Assembly (NCBI GenBank): GCA_905182105.1
Contig: CAJJAR010000004.1
Location: 1 to 64,000 of the forward strand
Direction of reading: 5' to 3'
Origin: an uncultured Paracoccaceae bacterium
Lineage (GTDB): Bacteria; Pseudomonadota; Alphaproteobacteria; Rhodobacterales; Rhodobacteraceae
DNA length: 64,000 nt
Below the pieces are notes generated by a model. It searched no databases, was not told the origin of the DNA, and saw nothing but the letters and a program-made list of their open reading frames with translations. Shown piece by piece: positions 43,056 through 52,056 of this stretch (position 1 is its first letter; each line of letters starts with the position of its first letter). The position numbers were made by a program, and so were the translations under genes.

Positions 43056-44038
43056 TGCAAATTTTAGAGGGCATCAAACAAAAGAACTTTCTTGTGATTG
43101 GTCGTGTCGGAATGGACATGTGCCCCGAACCTGCAGGCGCTGCGATTGAAGATGCCACCACGATGATGGTTGCGATGGGTGGATCGTCTGCCAATATCGC
43201 TGCGGGGCTGGTAAAGTTTGGGATGAAAGCCACCTTACTCACGCGCGTGTCTGACGATGCAGTGGGGCATTATTGCGTGAACCAATTGGGCCATTATGGA
43301 GTTGATGCGGCGCATGTAAAACCAGTCGCTGGTGAGTTTCGAAATTCTTTGGCATTGTATGAAACTCGCGTCGAAGACCACAATTCGGTGATTTACCGTA
43401 ATAGTGCGGCAGATTTCCAGATGAGTCTCGAAGATGTCGAAGCTGTTGATTACAGCCAGTACGGCGCGCTGATCACAGCAGGCACGGTCTTTGCTGCTGA
43501 GCCATCGCGCACCGCTGCATTTCGCGCGTTTAAATTGGCCAAAGCGGCGGGCATACCCGTAATTTTTGATGTGGATTATCGTCCATACAGCTGGCCGTCA
43601 CCGCAAGTTGCCGAAGAGGTTCTATCCAAAGCAGGCTATATGTCAGACATTATCGTCGCCAATGATGAAGAATTTGGATTTATGGCCGGTGGTATCGAAA
43701 AGGGATTGGCCAAGGCCGAAAGCTTAGCCAAATCCACAGCGAGCATCGTTGTTTACAAGATGGGCCACCTAGGTGCGATCACTTTTGCCAATGGCACCCA
43801 AACTCAAAGTGGTATTTTTAAAGTTGAAGCACTGAAACCCACAGGTGCAGGTGACAGCTTTATGGCGGGTTTTATAGCAAGCCTTGCTGACGGGCGCGAC
43901 ATGGATGAGGCCGTTCTACGCGGCTCTGCATGTGCGGCCATTGTTGTGGCCAAGCCGGGCTGTGCGCCTGCTATGCCAGATAACGTAGCACTCGAGGCCT
44001 TCTTGGCCATTCACCCAGGGGCCAGCACACCCGTTTGA
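43055..44038 (+). CDS. iolC: 5-dehydro-2-deoxygluconokinase IolC
   Basis: A 327-residue PfkB-family kinase that phosphorylates 5-dehydro-2-deoxygluconate. GGSSANIAAGLVKFG and the ending motif LKPTGAGDSFMAGF with the catalytic Asp are visible, along with the IolC-type FLVIGRVGMDMCPEP start. The ATG at 43055 overlaps the iolD stop. It is monofunctional; the aldolase is encoded separately at 44895. Confidence 0.93.
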   Translation: MQILEGIKQKNFLVIGRVGMDMCPEPAGAAIEDATTMMVAMGGSSANIAAGLVKFGMKATLLTRVSDDAVGHYCVNQLGHYGVDAAHVKPVAGEFRNSLALYETRVEDHNSVIYRNSAADFQMSLEDVEAVDYSQYGALITAGTVFAAEPSRTAAFRAFKLAKAAGIPVIFDVDYRPYSWPSPQVAEEVLSKAGYMSDIIVANDEEFGFMAGGIEKGLAKAESLAKSTASIVVYKMGHLGAITFANGTQTQSGIFKVEALKPTGAGDSFMAGFIASLADGRDMDEAVLRGSACAAIVVAKPGCAPAMPDNVALEAFLAIHPGASTPV

Positions 44039-44055
44039 TCTGAAAAGGATTCCCG

Positions 44056-44898
44056 ATGCATATCGCCCCATTTGACAACCAAAATAAACCGATCGTTGAT
44101 GTTGATGACGCCCTTGTTCCGTTGAATTTCTTCAACATTGTTAAGCTCAAAAAGGGCGAAAGCTACGGTTATTCCGTTCCAGGTTTTGAAACCTGTATCG
44201 CGCCCGCAACAGGTCTCATCGACGTTACCGTTGGTGGATTCGAAGCCAAGCAATTGGGCGGACGCGGCGTTGATGTTTGGGACGGTGAGCCTGAGGGCGT
44301 CTATGTCCCAACGGGTATGAAAGCACTTTTTACATGCCTGTCTGACGAAGCGGAGGTGTTCATAGCGGGCGCGAAATTCGATGAGGTTCTTGAACCTTTC
44401 GCTGTGCGCCATGACGAAATTGATTTGATCCAATACGGATCGGACGACACAAAAACGCACCGTAAAATCAAACATATTTTAGGTCAAAAACAACATGGCC
44501 GCGTTGGTCGTCTTTTGGTGTCGGAACTATTCACTGTTGGGGCAGGGGGCTGGTCAGGTTTCCCAAGCCACAAGCATGACACCAATCAACTGCCTCTCGA
44601 AACGCGCCATGATGAAACCTACAATTTCCGCTTCAAGCCCGACTACGGGTCTGGTCTGCAGATGTTGCAGCGCGAGGATAATGAACCTGGCGATGCTTAC
44701 CACATCATGAATGGGTCTACAGTCTGTATTGATAAGGGGTATCATCCTTGCTGCGTTCTGCCAGGATATGAAATGTATTATTTCACAATTCTCGGCGGGT
44801 TAACGCAGCGGTCATTGGTTCAGAACTTCCAAGAAACGCATAAAGAACAATTACATACGATCCCTGGAATCCTCGATATGATAGCTAAATTCAAATGA
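44056..44898 (+). CDS. Second IolB-like cupin isomerase
   Basis: A 280-residue double-cupin of the KduI/IolB family. The second domain has GWSGFPSHKHDTNQLPLETRHDETYNFRF, corresponding to the metal-binding region of IolB, and KGYHPCCVLPGYEMYYFTILGG. It is only distantly similar to the IolB at 32705: the N-terminal domain differs and the spacing after HKHD is longer. It sits between iolC and the aldolase gene, so it probably acts in the same pathway, perhaps on another isomer. AAAGGA precedes the ATG, and its end overlaps the next start. Confidence 0.85.
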   Translation: MHIAPFDNQNKPIVDVDDALVPLNFFNIVKLKKGESYGYSVPGFETCIAPATGLIDVTVGGFEAKQLGGRGVDVWDGEPEGVYVPTGMKALFTCLSDEAEVFIAGAKFDEVLEPFAVRHDEIDLIQYGSDDTKTHRKIKHILGQKQHGRVGRLLVSELFTVGAGGWSGFPSHKHDTNQLPLETRHDETYNFRFKPDYGSGLQMLQREDNEPGDAYHIMNGSTVCIDKGYHPCCVLPGYEMYYFTILGGLTQRSLVQNFQETHKEQLHTIPGILDMIAKFK

Positions 44899-45725
44899 CA
44901 CTTGTGACACTAAAAGACGTTTTGCAGCCCGCCTTAACAGGTGGTTATGCTGTGGGTGGCCTGGTCACCTTGGGCTGGGAAGACATGCGCGCTTACGTGA
45001 ATGCAGCCGAAGCTGAAGGGCTGCCTGTTATTTTGCAAGCGGGTCCATCCTGTCGTGCAAATACGCCGCTTCCGATCCTTGGAAAAATGTTCCGCACATT
45101 GGCTGAAACTGTATCCGTTCCAGTCGTAGCCCACCTAGACCATGGCTATACGTTTGAGGAATGCCAAGAGGCGCTCGACAGCGGGTTTACCTCTCTGATG
45201 TATGATGGATCGCGCAAGCCACTTGCACAAAACATTGATGAAACTGCGCGCATTGCGGAAATAGCTCATGCCGCTGGGATTTCCTGTGAAGGTGAGATCG
45301 GGTTCGTGGGTTATAGTGAAGGCGAAAAATCGCTTGGGACCGATCCTGAAGAAGCTGCGATTTTTGCCCGCGACAGTGGTGTCGATGCAATGGCCATTTC
45401 AGTGGGAAATGTTCACTTACAACAGAACCACGAGGGTGGATTGGACGAGGTGCGTATTCGGGCCATTGAAGCGCTAACAGAAGTGCCATTGGTTATCCAC
45501 GGCGGATCAGGCGTACCGCTTGAGCAACGCCAGCGTTTGGCGCGAACATCCAAGGTCTGCAAATTCAACATCGGTACCGAGCTTCGATTGGGTTTTGGTA
45601 AATCTATCCGTCAGATATTGGCCGACGACGTTGATGTGTTTGACCGCATTCAAATTCTCAAACAAGTCGAACCAGACCTTCAAGCCGCTGCGCAAATCGC
45701 ATTGTGTGGCATCGCGGCTGCCTAA
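44895..45725 (+). CDS. iolJ: Class II aldolase (IolJ-like)
   Basis: A 276-residue class II fructose-bisphosphate-type aldolase. The zinc-binding HLDHGYTFEE and VIHGGSGVP segments are present, with SLMYDGSRKPLAQN and FNIGTELRL near the substrate site. In inositol loci this enzyme cleaves 2-deoxy-5-keto-gluconate-6-phosphate to malonate semialdehyde and DHAP. The ATG overlaps the stop of the IolB-like gene. Confidence 0.88.
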   Translation: MTLVTLKDVLQPALTGGYAVGGLVTLGWEDMRAYVNAAEAEGLPVILQAGPSCRANTPLPILGKMFRTLAETVSVPVVAHLDHGYTFEECQEALDSGFTSLMYDGSRKPLAQNIDETARIAEIAHAAGISCEGEIGFVGYSEGEKSLGTDPEEAAIFARDSGVDAMAISVGNVHLQQNHEGGLDEVRIRAIEALTEVPLVIHGGSGVPLEQRQRLARTSKVCKFNIGTELRLGFGKSIRQILADDVDVFDRIQILKQVEPDLQAAAQIALCGIAAA

Positions 45726-45741
45726 AATTAAAGGAATTACT

Positions 45742-46728
45742 ATGATCTCAATTGGTCTCTTGGGCTGTGGCCGTATCGGTCAGGTTCATGCACGCAGCCT
45801 AGCGCGCATTGAATCTGCGAACTTGGTTGCGGTTGCGGATTTCGTGCCTGTGGCAGCCGAAGCATTGGCAGGACAGTATGGCGCAGAGGTGCGTAGCGCT
45901 GAAGACATCATTGCCGCGACTGATATTGATGCGGTGATCGTTGCGACGCCGACAACCCTGCATTACGACCAAATTCATGCATTGGCTAAAGCGGGCAAAG
46001 CGATCTTCTGTGAAAAACCAATTGATCTGTCCTCTGAACGTGCGGCTGAATGCAAAACTGCGGTTGAAGCCGCGGGCGTTGGGTTCTTCACAGCCTTCAA
46101 TCGTCGTTTTGATCCAAATTTCTCGCACCTCAAGACACAGCTTGATGCAGGTGTGATTGGCGCAACAGAAATGGTTGTAATTACTTCACGCGATCCATCC
46201 CCACCCCCAGTTAGCTATATCAAACATTCGGGTGGCCTGTTTCGTGATATGATGATCCACGATCTTGATATGGCGCGTTTCCTGTTGAGCGAAGAACCTG
46301 TTGAGTTGTTCGCCACAGGTTCATGCCTTGTCGATCCTCAGATCGGTGAAGCAGGGGACATCGATACAGCTGCTGTAACGCTTAAAACGGCTTCTGGTAA
46401 AATTGCGCTCATCAACAACTCGCGGCGCGCGACGTATGGATATGATCAACGGATCGAAGTCCACGGTTCTGACGGCATGTTACGTGCCGCTAATAAGCTT
46501 GAACATTTGGTTGAGCAAGCAGGCGGCAATGGATTTACCACAGCGCCGAACAAACACTTCTTCCTTGAACGGTATGAGGCGGCCTACATTGCAGAGATGG
46601 AAGCCTTTATCGATGCCGTCAACGCGGGCACTTCGCCAACGCCAGGTATCGTGGATGGCGTGGCTGCACAGCGCCTTGCAGACGCAGCGGCCCAATCCCT
46701 TGAGACAGGCCAAGCTGTTCAATTGTGA
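45742..46728 (+). CDS. iolG: Inositol 2-dehydrogenase IolG
   Basis: A 328-residue Gfo/Idh/MocA dehydrogenase. SIGLLGCGRIGQVHARSLAR is the nucleotide-binding start, CEKPIDLSSERAAECK the catalytic Lys motif, and the ALINNSRRATYGYDQRIEVHGS segment is typical of IolG. AAAGGA lies seven bases before the ATG at 45742. It is last in the plus-strand operon and is followed by a terminator. It would catalyse the first oxidation step to 2-keto-myo-inositol. Confidence 0.92.
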   Translation: MISIGLLGCGRIGQVHARSLARIESANLVAVADFVPVAAEALAGQYGAEVRSAEDIIAATDIDAVIVATPTTLHYDQIHALAKAGKAIFCEKPIDLSSERAAECKTAVEAAGVGFFTAFNRRFDPNFSHLKTQLDAGVIGATEMVVITSRDPSPPPVSYIKHSGGLFRDMMIHDLDMARFLLSEEPVELFATGSCLVDPQIGEAGDIDTAAVTLKTASGKIALINNSRRATYGYDQRIEVHGSDGMLRAANKLEHLVEQAGGNGFTTAPNKHFFLERYEAAYIAEMEAFIDAVNAGTSPTPGIVDGVAAQRLADAAAQSLETGQAVQL

Positions 46729-46759
46729 TTTTAGTGTTTGGGGGGGCGGATTGAAACGG

Positions 46760-46795
46760 GCTTTGCGGCCAAGTAGGGCGCAAAGCATATTTTTC
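46760..46795 (+). terminator. Rho-independent terminator after iolG
   Basis: GCTTTGCG-(11)-CGCAAAGC followed by ATATTTTTC. It separates the inositol operon from the convergent sulfonate operon. Confidence 0.82.
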
Positions 46796-46804
46796 GACAC
46801 GCTA

Positions 46805-47893
46805 TTACCGTGGTAAAGCCGTCGCGCCAATTTGTGCCAGCGTGATACTGGTTTCATCGCGCAAGACATCCCAAAGACGTTGCAACCCTTCCTCGCCACC
46901 CGCTGCGATTGCGAACTGAAGGATGCGCCCCAAGAAGGTGAAATCAGCGCCTTGATCGTATACTTTGACAACATCCTCACCACTGCGCAGGCCTGAGTCA
47001 AAGAACAGTGGGAAATCGGGTCCAACCGCATCACGAATGGCGGGTAGAACTGAAATTGGTGATGGGGCGCTGTCTAGTTGTCGGGCACCGTGGCTGGATA
47101 CTTGGACAGCATCTACGCCAGCATCCCGCAGCATGACCGCATCCTCAGCATCCAACACACCCTTAACGACCAAGTTGCCGGGCCACATGTCGCGCAGTTG
47201 GGCAAGCGTGTCCCAGTTGGCGCGTGCGCGGCTTTCTGTGCGGTCAAAGGAATACCCAGGCATGTCAAAGTTCGCCATTTCAGGGCGGCCTTTGAACAGC
47301 GTGGTCAAGGACCAGCGCGGGTGTAGTGCAAAATCGACGAATTGTTTGGGGCCAATACGGAATGGCATTGTAAAGCCGTGGCGTAGTTCGCGAGGGCGGC
47401 GTCCGACTTCGGCAACGTCTACGGTGAGGACGATGGTTTTGTAGCCAGCAGCCTTGGCGCGTTCGACCAGTTTAAAAGTCCCAACGCCGTCACCACTGAA
47501 ATACAGCTGGAACCATGCGTTACCCTCAGCTGCTTCGATCAATGGCTCCATCGCGGTAGATGCGACTGTGGATACTCCTAACGGCACGTTTTCACGCGCG
47601 GCAAGGCGCGCCAGCATAAGGTCGGCGCCAGCGCCTGAAAGGTTGCACATGCCCATCGGGCTAATGCCAAAGGGGGTGTTGGTCTTTTGACCGAATACTG
47701 AGGATGTGAGATCGCGCTGACTGACGTCGCGCAGAATGCGAGGCCGCAAGGTCAAAGCGTCAAAGGCGGCGCGATTACGTGCTGCCCCTGTTTCACGCCC
47801 TGCGGCCCCGTCGATGTAGTCGAACACCATCCAAGGAAGGCGGCGCTGGGCAATCCGGCGTGCGTCTTCGCTTGAATGAATGTTCAATGTCAT
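46805..47893 (-). CDS. LldD-type FMN alpha-hydroxy-acid dehydrogenase (candidate sulfolactate dehydrogenase)
   Basis: A 362-residue FMN-dependent alpha-hydroxy-acid oxidase/dehydrogenase. Visible are ARRIAQRRLPWMVFDYIDGAAG, the FGISPMGMCNLSGAGADLMLAR segment, QLYFSGDG, and the catalytic QVSSHGARQLD with the His-Gly-x-Arg motif, followed by FFDSGLRSGEDVVK. It is the last gene of the sulfonate operon, directly after sulfopyruvate decarboxylase. I therefore infer that it oxidises (R)-sulfolactate to sulfopyruvate, spatially equivalent to L-lactate. Ordinary L-lactate oxidation is the alternative. Confidence 0.85.
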   Translation of the reverse strand: MTLNIHSSEDARRIAQRRLPWMVFDYIDGAAGRETGAARNRAAFDALTLRPRILRDVSQRDLTSSVFGQKTNTPFGISPMGMCNLSGAGADLMLARLAARENVPLGVSTVASTAMEPLIEAAEGNAWFQLYFSGDGVGTFKLVERAKAAGYKTIVLTVDVAEVGRRPRELRHGFTMPFRIGPKQFVDFALHPRWSLTTLFKGRPEMANFDMPGYSFDRTESRARANWDTLAQLRDMWPGNLVVKGVLDAEDAVMLRDAGVDAVQVSSHGARQLDSAPSPISVLPAIRDAVGPDFPLFFDSGLRSGEDVVKVYDQGADFTFLGRILQFAIAAGGEEGLQRLWDVLRDETSITLAQIGATALPR

Positions 47894-47894
47894 C

Positions 47895-48449
47895 TTAGCT
47901 GACAACCGCTGTCATAAAGCGATCGCGGATCACGACAGGGTCTTTGGTGATGACAGGCAGCTTGATATTGCCGCTGTCACATTTGGACACGATAATCGTC
48001 ATCTTTTTGCTGTCGAGTGCTGCTTGCAGAACCTTGCCGGTGTCTACGTCCTGACACTCAACAACATTCTCACAACCACAGGCCTTAGCCACCGCTGTTA
48101 GGGATGTCTTCATGCCAGCGTATGTTGGCTGGTCACCCGTTGAGCCGTAAGAGCCGTTGTCGATGATCAACAGAATGTAGTTGTCAGCAACGTTGTTGGC
48201 GATTGTTGGCAAAGTGCCAAGGTTGGTCAAAACAGAACCGTCACCATCAATTGAGATAACGGTTTTGTCTTGTGACAAAGCAAGACCAAGACCGATGGAT
48301 GAAGACAAACCCATGGTGCCCAACATGTAGAAGTTGGTTGGCTGATCATCGATCATGTGCAGTTCTTGGCTTGGAAGGCCGATGTTGCAAACGACCAATT
48401 GGTCACGAAGGATTGGCGCGATTTCGCGCAGGATTTCAGAACGGATCAT
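47895..48449 (-). CDS. comE: Sulfopyruvate decarboxylase beta subunit
   Basis: A 184-residue ThDP-binding half of sulfopyruvate decarboxylase. The cofactor motif ISIDGDGSVLTNLGTL (GDG...N type) lies near residue 78, and the GTMGLSSSIGLGLAL segment precedes it. The ATG at 48449 overlaps the stop of the alpha subunit gene (ATGA). With ComD it converts sulfopyruvate to sulfoacetaldehyde and CO2. A related phosphonopyruvate decarboxylase is the alternative, but the HpsN/TRAP neighbours favour the sulfonate. Confidence 0.88.
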   Translation of the reverse strand: MIRSEILREIAPILRDQLVVCNIGLPSQELHMIDDQPTNFYMLGTMGLSSSIGLGLALSQDKTVISIDGDGSVLTNLGTLPTIANNVADNYILLIIDNGSYGSTGDQPTYAGMKTSLTAVAKACGCENVVECQDVDTGKVLQAALDSKKMTIIVSKCDSGNIKLPVITKDPVVIRDRFMTAVVS

Positions 48450-48952
48450 TGGTCGCCGTAGCCTCCCCAGAAGGACGCATCCGTAAGGATCGCCACAGGT
48501 TTGTTGCACATGAATGTGTATTTCAGGATCGCATCCAATTCGTCCGCATCAGATTCCTTGTGGAAGTGATAGGTCGGGATGTTCAACTGGTTCAGCAATG
48601 CCTTTGTGTGCACAGCCATTTCGACCTGACACGCCACTGGCTCGCGCAGTTCGCCGCGGTATGAAATCAGCATTGGAAGAGGCATGCGGTAAAACTGTGT
48701 CAGTGTAGCCAAAGTGTTGATTGTGACACCGATTGCTGTGTTTTGCATGATGATTGCTGGGCGTTTGCCACCCATCCACGCACCAGCACAAAGGCCCATG
48801 CCTTCGTCTTCTTTGTTCGCTGGAATGTGAAAGATTTCATCACGTTCTTCGACTTCTTCGATAACGCCAGCAAGTTGCTTGCAGGGCACTGTCGTGATGA
48901 ATGAAACGTCGTTTGCGACGAGGTCATCTACGATTTTTTTAGATATACTCAC
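48446..48952 (-). CDS. comD: Sulfopyruvate decarboxylase alpha subunit
   Basis: A 168-residue subunit carrying the pyrimidine-binding part of the ThDP enzyme: VSFITTVPCKQLAGVIEE, then NKEDEGMGLCAGAWMGGKRPAIIMQNTA with the activating Glu. A GTG at 48952 with AAGGAG upstream is the better start; the frame could open at a TTG 27 bases earlier. The stop overlaps the comE start. It lies in the operon with the DHPS dehydrogenases. Confidence 0.88.
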   Translation of the reverse strand: MSISKKIVDDLVANDVSFITTVPCKQLAGVIEEVEERDEIFHIPANKEDEGMGLCAGAWMGGKRPAIIMQNTAIGVTINTLATLTQFYRMPLPMLISYRGELREPVACQVEMAVHTKALLNQLNIPTYHFHKESDADELDAILKYTFMCNKPVAILTDASFWGGYGDQ

Positions 48953-48996
48953 GGCTGAGTAAGCTCCTTTGATAAGCAACCGAATGTGTTGCGGGA

Positions 48997-49986
48997 TTAA
49001 GAATGAGGATTAAGGATGATCTTTGGCGCGGCAGTTCGGCCCGCACGAATGTCTGAAAAGGCAGATGCTCCATCTGAAAGTGGGCGTTGTTCGGTCCAGT
49101 CCAAGGTACCTAAGCGTCCGTCAAAGATGGCGGCTGTAGTATCGCGAAAATCTTGGGCTGTGTATGTGTATGTGCCGATGAAGGTGATCTCTTGCAAGGT
49201 CATGCGGCGTACATCTAAACCACCTGTGCCTTCGCCCAAGCCGATGTGCCCAATTACGCCACCGGGGCGCGTATGTGCAGATGCTGTTGCGCGTGTCGCT
49301 GCGTAGCCCACGCCGTCGATAACCAGATCGAACATTGCATCACCTGATAGGTCATCAGTTGATATCGCCGTTTGGCCGCATTGAGTGTTCAAAACATCAC
49401 GGCGCAGTGCGTTTGGTTCAACGATAGTGACGTTGCTGAGGCCTTGGGCCGCCAATGACAGGGCTGCACCCAGACCAATGGCACCACCACCGATCACAAG
49501 CGCAGTTTTCGCTGAACCGCTCAACGCTTCTTTTGCAAGTTTAACTGTGTGCCAACCGCATGCGATTGGTTCTGCAAGGGACGCAGCATCTAGTGATACA
49601 TGATTTGGTACAGTCACAAGGTTATCACCGCGCATCGCGATGAATTGCGCAAACGCACCTTCCCGCGGTGGCATGGAAATAATCATTCGTTCTGGGCACA
49701 AGTTGTCACGACCCGATTTACAGGCAGGGCATGTGCCACATGCGACCAACGGATTGACAGTTACACGCTCGCCATCACGCGGACCGCCGACAATAACGCC
49801 TGCCGCCTCATGCCCTAGGATCAAAGGGGCAGGGCGGCGATCATCATGGCCAAGGTATGCATGCATATCAGAACCACAGACACCAACCGACATCACCTTG
49901 ATCAAGTGTTGATTGGCATCAGGTGTTGGATCGCGGACATCGCGGAAACCCAGTTTTTCAGGGCCGTCATAAACTAGTGCTTTCAT
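48997..49986 (-). CDS. Zinc-dependent dehydrogenase of the DHPS operon
   Basis: A 329-residue MDR dehydrogenase. It has catalytic zinc ligands in GVCGSDMHAYLG and LGHEAAG, a complete structural zinc set CGTCPACKSGRDNLC, and a GGGAIGLGAAL Rossmann motif. In DHPS-degrading bacteria hpsO and hpsP encode DHPS-2-dehydrogenases that interconvert enantiomers via a ketone; this gene and the adjacent SDR are in that position. I cannot say which symbol belongs to which. Its ATG overlaps the SDR stop. Confidence 0.85.
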   Translation of the reverse strand: MKALVYDGPEKLGFRDVRDPTPDANQHLIKVMSVGVCGSDMHAYLGHDDRRPAPLILGHEAAGVIVGGPRDGERVTVNPLVACGTCPACKSGRDNLCPERMIISMPPREGAFAQFIAMRGDNLVTVPNHVSLDAASLAEPIACGWHTVKLAKEALSGSAKTALVIGGGAIGLGAALSLAAQGLSNVTIVEPNALRRDVLNTQCGQTAISTDDLSGDAMFDLVIDGVGYAATRATASAHTRPGGVIGHIGLGEGTGGLDVRRMTLQEITFIGTYTYTAQDFRDTTAAIFDGRLGTLDWTEQRPLSDGASAFSDIRAGRTAAPKIILNPHS

Positions 49987-50744
49987 TTCGCTGTATATCC
50001 CCCATCAACCATAAGGACTTGCCCTGTTACAAATGCTGATGCGTCAGAGCATAAGAACAAGAGTGGGCCATCAATATCTTCGAGCTTACCATTGCGTCCA
50101 ACGCAGGTTTGGGTGGCGTTGCGGGCTGCACGCTCTGGATCAGAAAACACTGGCCCCGTCAATTCTGTTGGAAAGAAGCCGGGACCAATCGCATTCGCGT
50201 TGATGCCGTCACCAGACCAACTTTCGGCCATTGCGCGGGTCAACTGGCCAATGCCTGCTTTGGATGCGCCATAACTAAGGCCCGCAGGGAACGCGCGTGT
50301 GGTTTGAAGTGATGCAAAATTCACAATGCGTCCCCAACCTTTGGCCTTCATCGCTGGGATCAACGCTTGGGTCAAAAAGAACGGTGCTGCGAGGTTTAGA
50401 TTCATCGTGACGTCCCAGCCCTCAGTTGTCACATCATCCGCCGTCTCGCGAGTATTAATTCCCGCTGCATGCACGATAATGTCAGGTGCACCAAAGGGTT
50501 TTGCAATTCTTGCTGCAATGTCACTTATCTGATCACGTTGCGACAGGTCTGCCGCAACAGTTGCGGCGTTTGCGCCTGTCGCCTCTGCCCATGCCTCCAG
50601 TGCCTTGGCGCGGCGTGCAACGCCAACCACCTTTGCACCAGCCGCCGCCAAAGCGATGGCCGCCTGTTGACCGAGTCCAGCACTGGCCCCAGTCACACAG
50701 GCCACACGGCCTGTCAGGTCAAACATTTGGGCGGCGTTACTCAT
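49983..50744 (-). CDS. Short-chain dehydrogenase of the DHPS operon
   Basis: A 253-residue SDR. The TGASAGLG cofactor motif, NAG-equivalent HAAGINT, the catalytic Ser in NFASLQTT and the YGASK Tyr/Lys motif are present, and VTGQVLMVDGGYT ends the protein. The ATG overlaps the hpsN stop (ATGAGTAA). By context it is one of the DHPS-2-dehydrogenases (HpsO/HpsP-type). Confidence 0.85.
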   Translation of the reverse strand: MSNAAQMFDLTGRVACVTGASAGLGQQAAIALAAAGAKVVGVARRAKALEAWAEATGANAATVAADLSQRDQISDIAARIAKPFGAPDIIVHAAGINTRETADDVTTEGWDVTMNLNLAAPFFLTQALIPAMKAKGWGRIVNFASLQTTRAFPAGLSYGASKAGIGQLTRAMAESWSGDGINANAIGPGFFPTELTGPVFSDPERAARNATQTCVGRNGKLEDIDGPLLFLCSDASAFVTGQVLMVDGGYTAK

Positions 50745-52044
50745 TGCCAATCAAATCGAATGTTTCTTCCGGAAAATATTTTTCCAAACGAACATCTGCG
50801 GCCCGCGCGTGACCTTCCATTCCCTCAAGGCGTGAAATGCGGGCTGTGGCCTCAGCAATGCGTTTTGAACCAACGCGTGTTGTGCGCTGCCACGTCACGA
50901 TCTTCATGTATTTGTGGACAGACAAACCGCCTGTGTATCCAGCGGCACCAGATGTTGGCAGAACGTGGTTTGTGCCAGACGCTTTGTCGCCGTAAGAAAC
51001 GGTGGTTTCTTCGCCCAGGAACAGTGAGCCATAACAACTAAGGCGGCCCAACCACCAATCCAGATCTTCTGCCTGAACGGTCAGATGCTCTGGAGCATAT
51101 TCATCGGATACAGCGGCCATTTCTTCGCGGTTGGCGCATAGGATCACTTCGGCATAATCGCGCCATGCTGCAAAGGCATTTTCTCGGTTTAACTCTGGTA
51201 GGTCGTCGATCAAAGCAGGAACACGGGCCATGACATCTTTGGCCAATGCGCTGTCATCGGTGATTAACCAGACAGGAGAGTTATAACCGTGCTCTGCTTG
51301 GGACACCAAATCGGTCGCAACGATATGTGGGTCAGCTGTTTTGTCCGCTAGTATCAAGCTGTCAGTTGGACCCGCAATCATATCGATGCCAACGCGACCA
51401 AATAGAATACGCTTTGCTTCTGCTACAAACTGATTGCCAGGACCAACAAGGATGTTGGCTTTTGGCAGGCCAAACAAACCAAAGGTCATTGCCGCAACAC
51501 CTTGGACGCCACCAAGAGCCATAATTGTATCAGCACCACAGATGTGTGCCGCGTAAACGATCGCTGGTGCAACGCCCACGCCGGGACGTGGCGGGGACGT
51601 TGCAGTAATGTGGTTACATCCCGCAACTTTTGCGGTTGTCACTGTCATGATTGCAGATGCGATGTGGCTGTAACGACCGCCGGGAACATAGCAACCTGCA
51701 GCTTCAACTGGAATCGCTTTTTGACCTGCAATCATCCCCGGAACGATCTCGTATTCGATGTCGCTAACTGTGGTTTTTTGTGCTTCGGCGAAGCGACGTA
51801 CGTTGTCGTGGGCGAACTGAATGTCTTCTTTTAGCTTCTGTGGGACAAGATCACAGGCCGCAGCGATTTCATCATCTGTTAGGATAATACTGCCATCGTA
51901 GTTATCAAATTTTGCAGCATACTCACGTGCTTTATCATCACCGCCTTCTTCAATATCTCTCAAGATATTAAGAACGATATCATGCACATCAGATGCACCT
52001 GATTGCGCAGTCAACGTCGCTTTTTTTAGGTATTTTCTTGCCAT
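50737..52044 (-). CDS. hpsN: Sulfopropanediol 3-dehydrogenase HpsN
   Basis: A 435-residue homologue of histidinol dehydrogenase that oxidises (R)-2,3-dihydroxypropanesulfonate in two steps to (R)-sulfolactate. The zinc enzyme motifs are visible in ANILVGPGNQFVAEAKRILFG, IDMIAGPTDSLILAD, DLVSQAEHGYNSP and YAPEHLTVQAED. It cannot be the His-pathway enzyme by context: it stands among TRAP transporter and sulfopyruvate genes, and the text GQKAIPVEAAGCYVPGGRYSH is HpsN-like. The second ATG (52044) has the better ribosome-site spacing. Confidence 0.9.
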   Translation of the reverse strand: MARKYLKKATLTAQSGASDVHDIVLNILRDIEEGGDDKAREYAAKFDNYDGSIILTDDEIAAACDLVPQKLKEDIQFAHDNVRRFAEAQKTTVSDIEYEIVPGMIAGQKAIPVEAAGCYVPGGRYSHIASAIMTVTTAKVAGCNHITATSPPRPGVGVAPAIVYAAHICGADTIMALGGVQGVAAMTFGLFGLPKANILVGPGNQFVAEAKRILFGRVGIDMIAGPTDSLILADKTADPHIVATDLVSQAEHGYNSPVWLITDDSALAKDVMARVPALIDDLPELNRENAFAAWRDYAEVILCANREEMAAVSDEYAPEHLTVQAEDLDWWLGRLSCYGSLFLGEETTVSYGDKASGTNHVLPTSGAAGYTGGLSVHKYMKIVTWQRTTRVGSKRIAEATARISRLEGMEGHARAADVRLEKYFPEETFDLIGNE

Positions 52045-52056
52045 GATTTTCATGCC

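Noticed and set aside
50469-51041. 190-codon frame antisense to the SDR and hpsN genes
   Set aside because: Cys/Arg/His-rich text typical of a shadow frame across two clear genes.
50737-52044. Histidinol dehydrogenase of histidine biosynthesis
   Set aside because: The family is the same, but the TRAP transporter, sulfopyruvate decarboxylase and dehydrogenase neighbours fit HpsN and no his genes are near.
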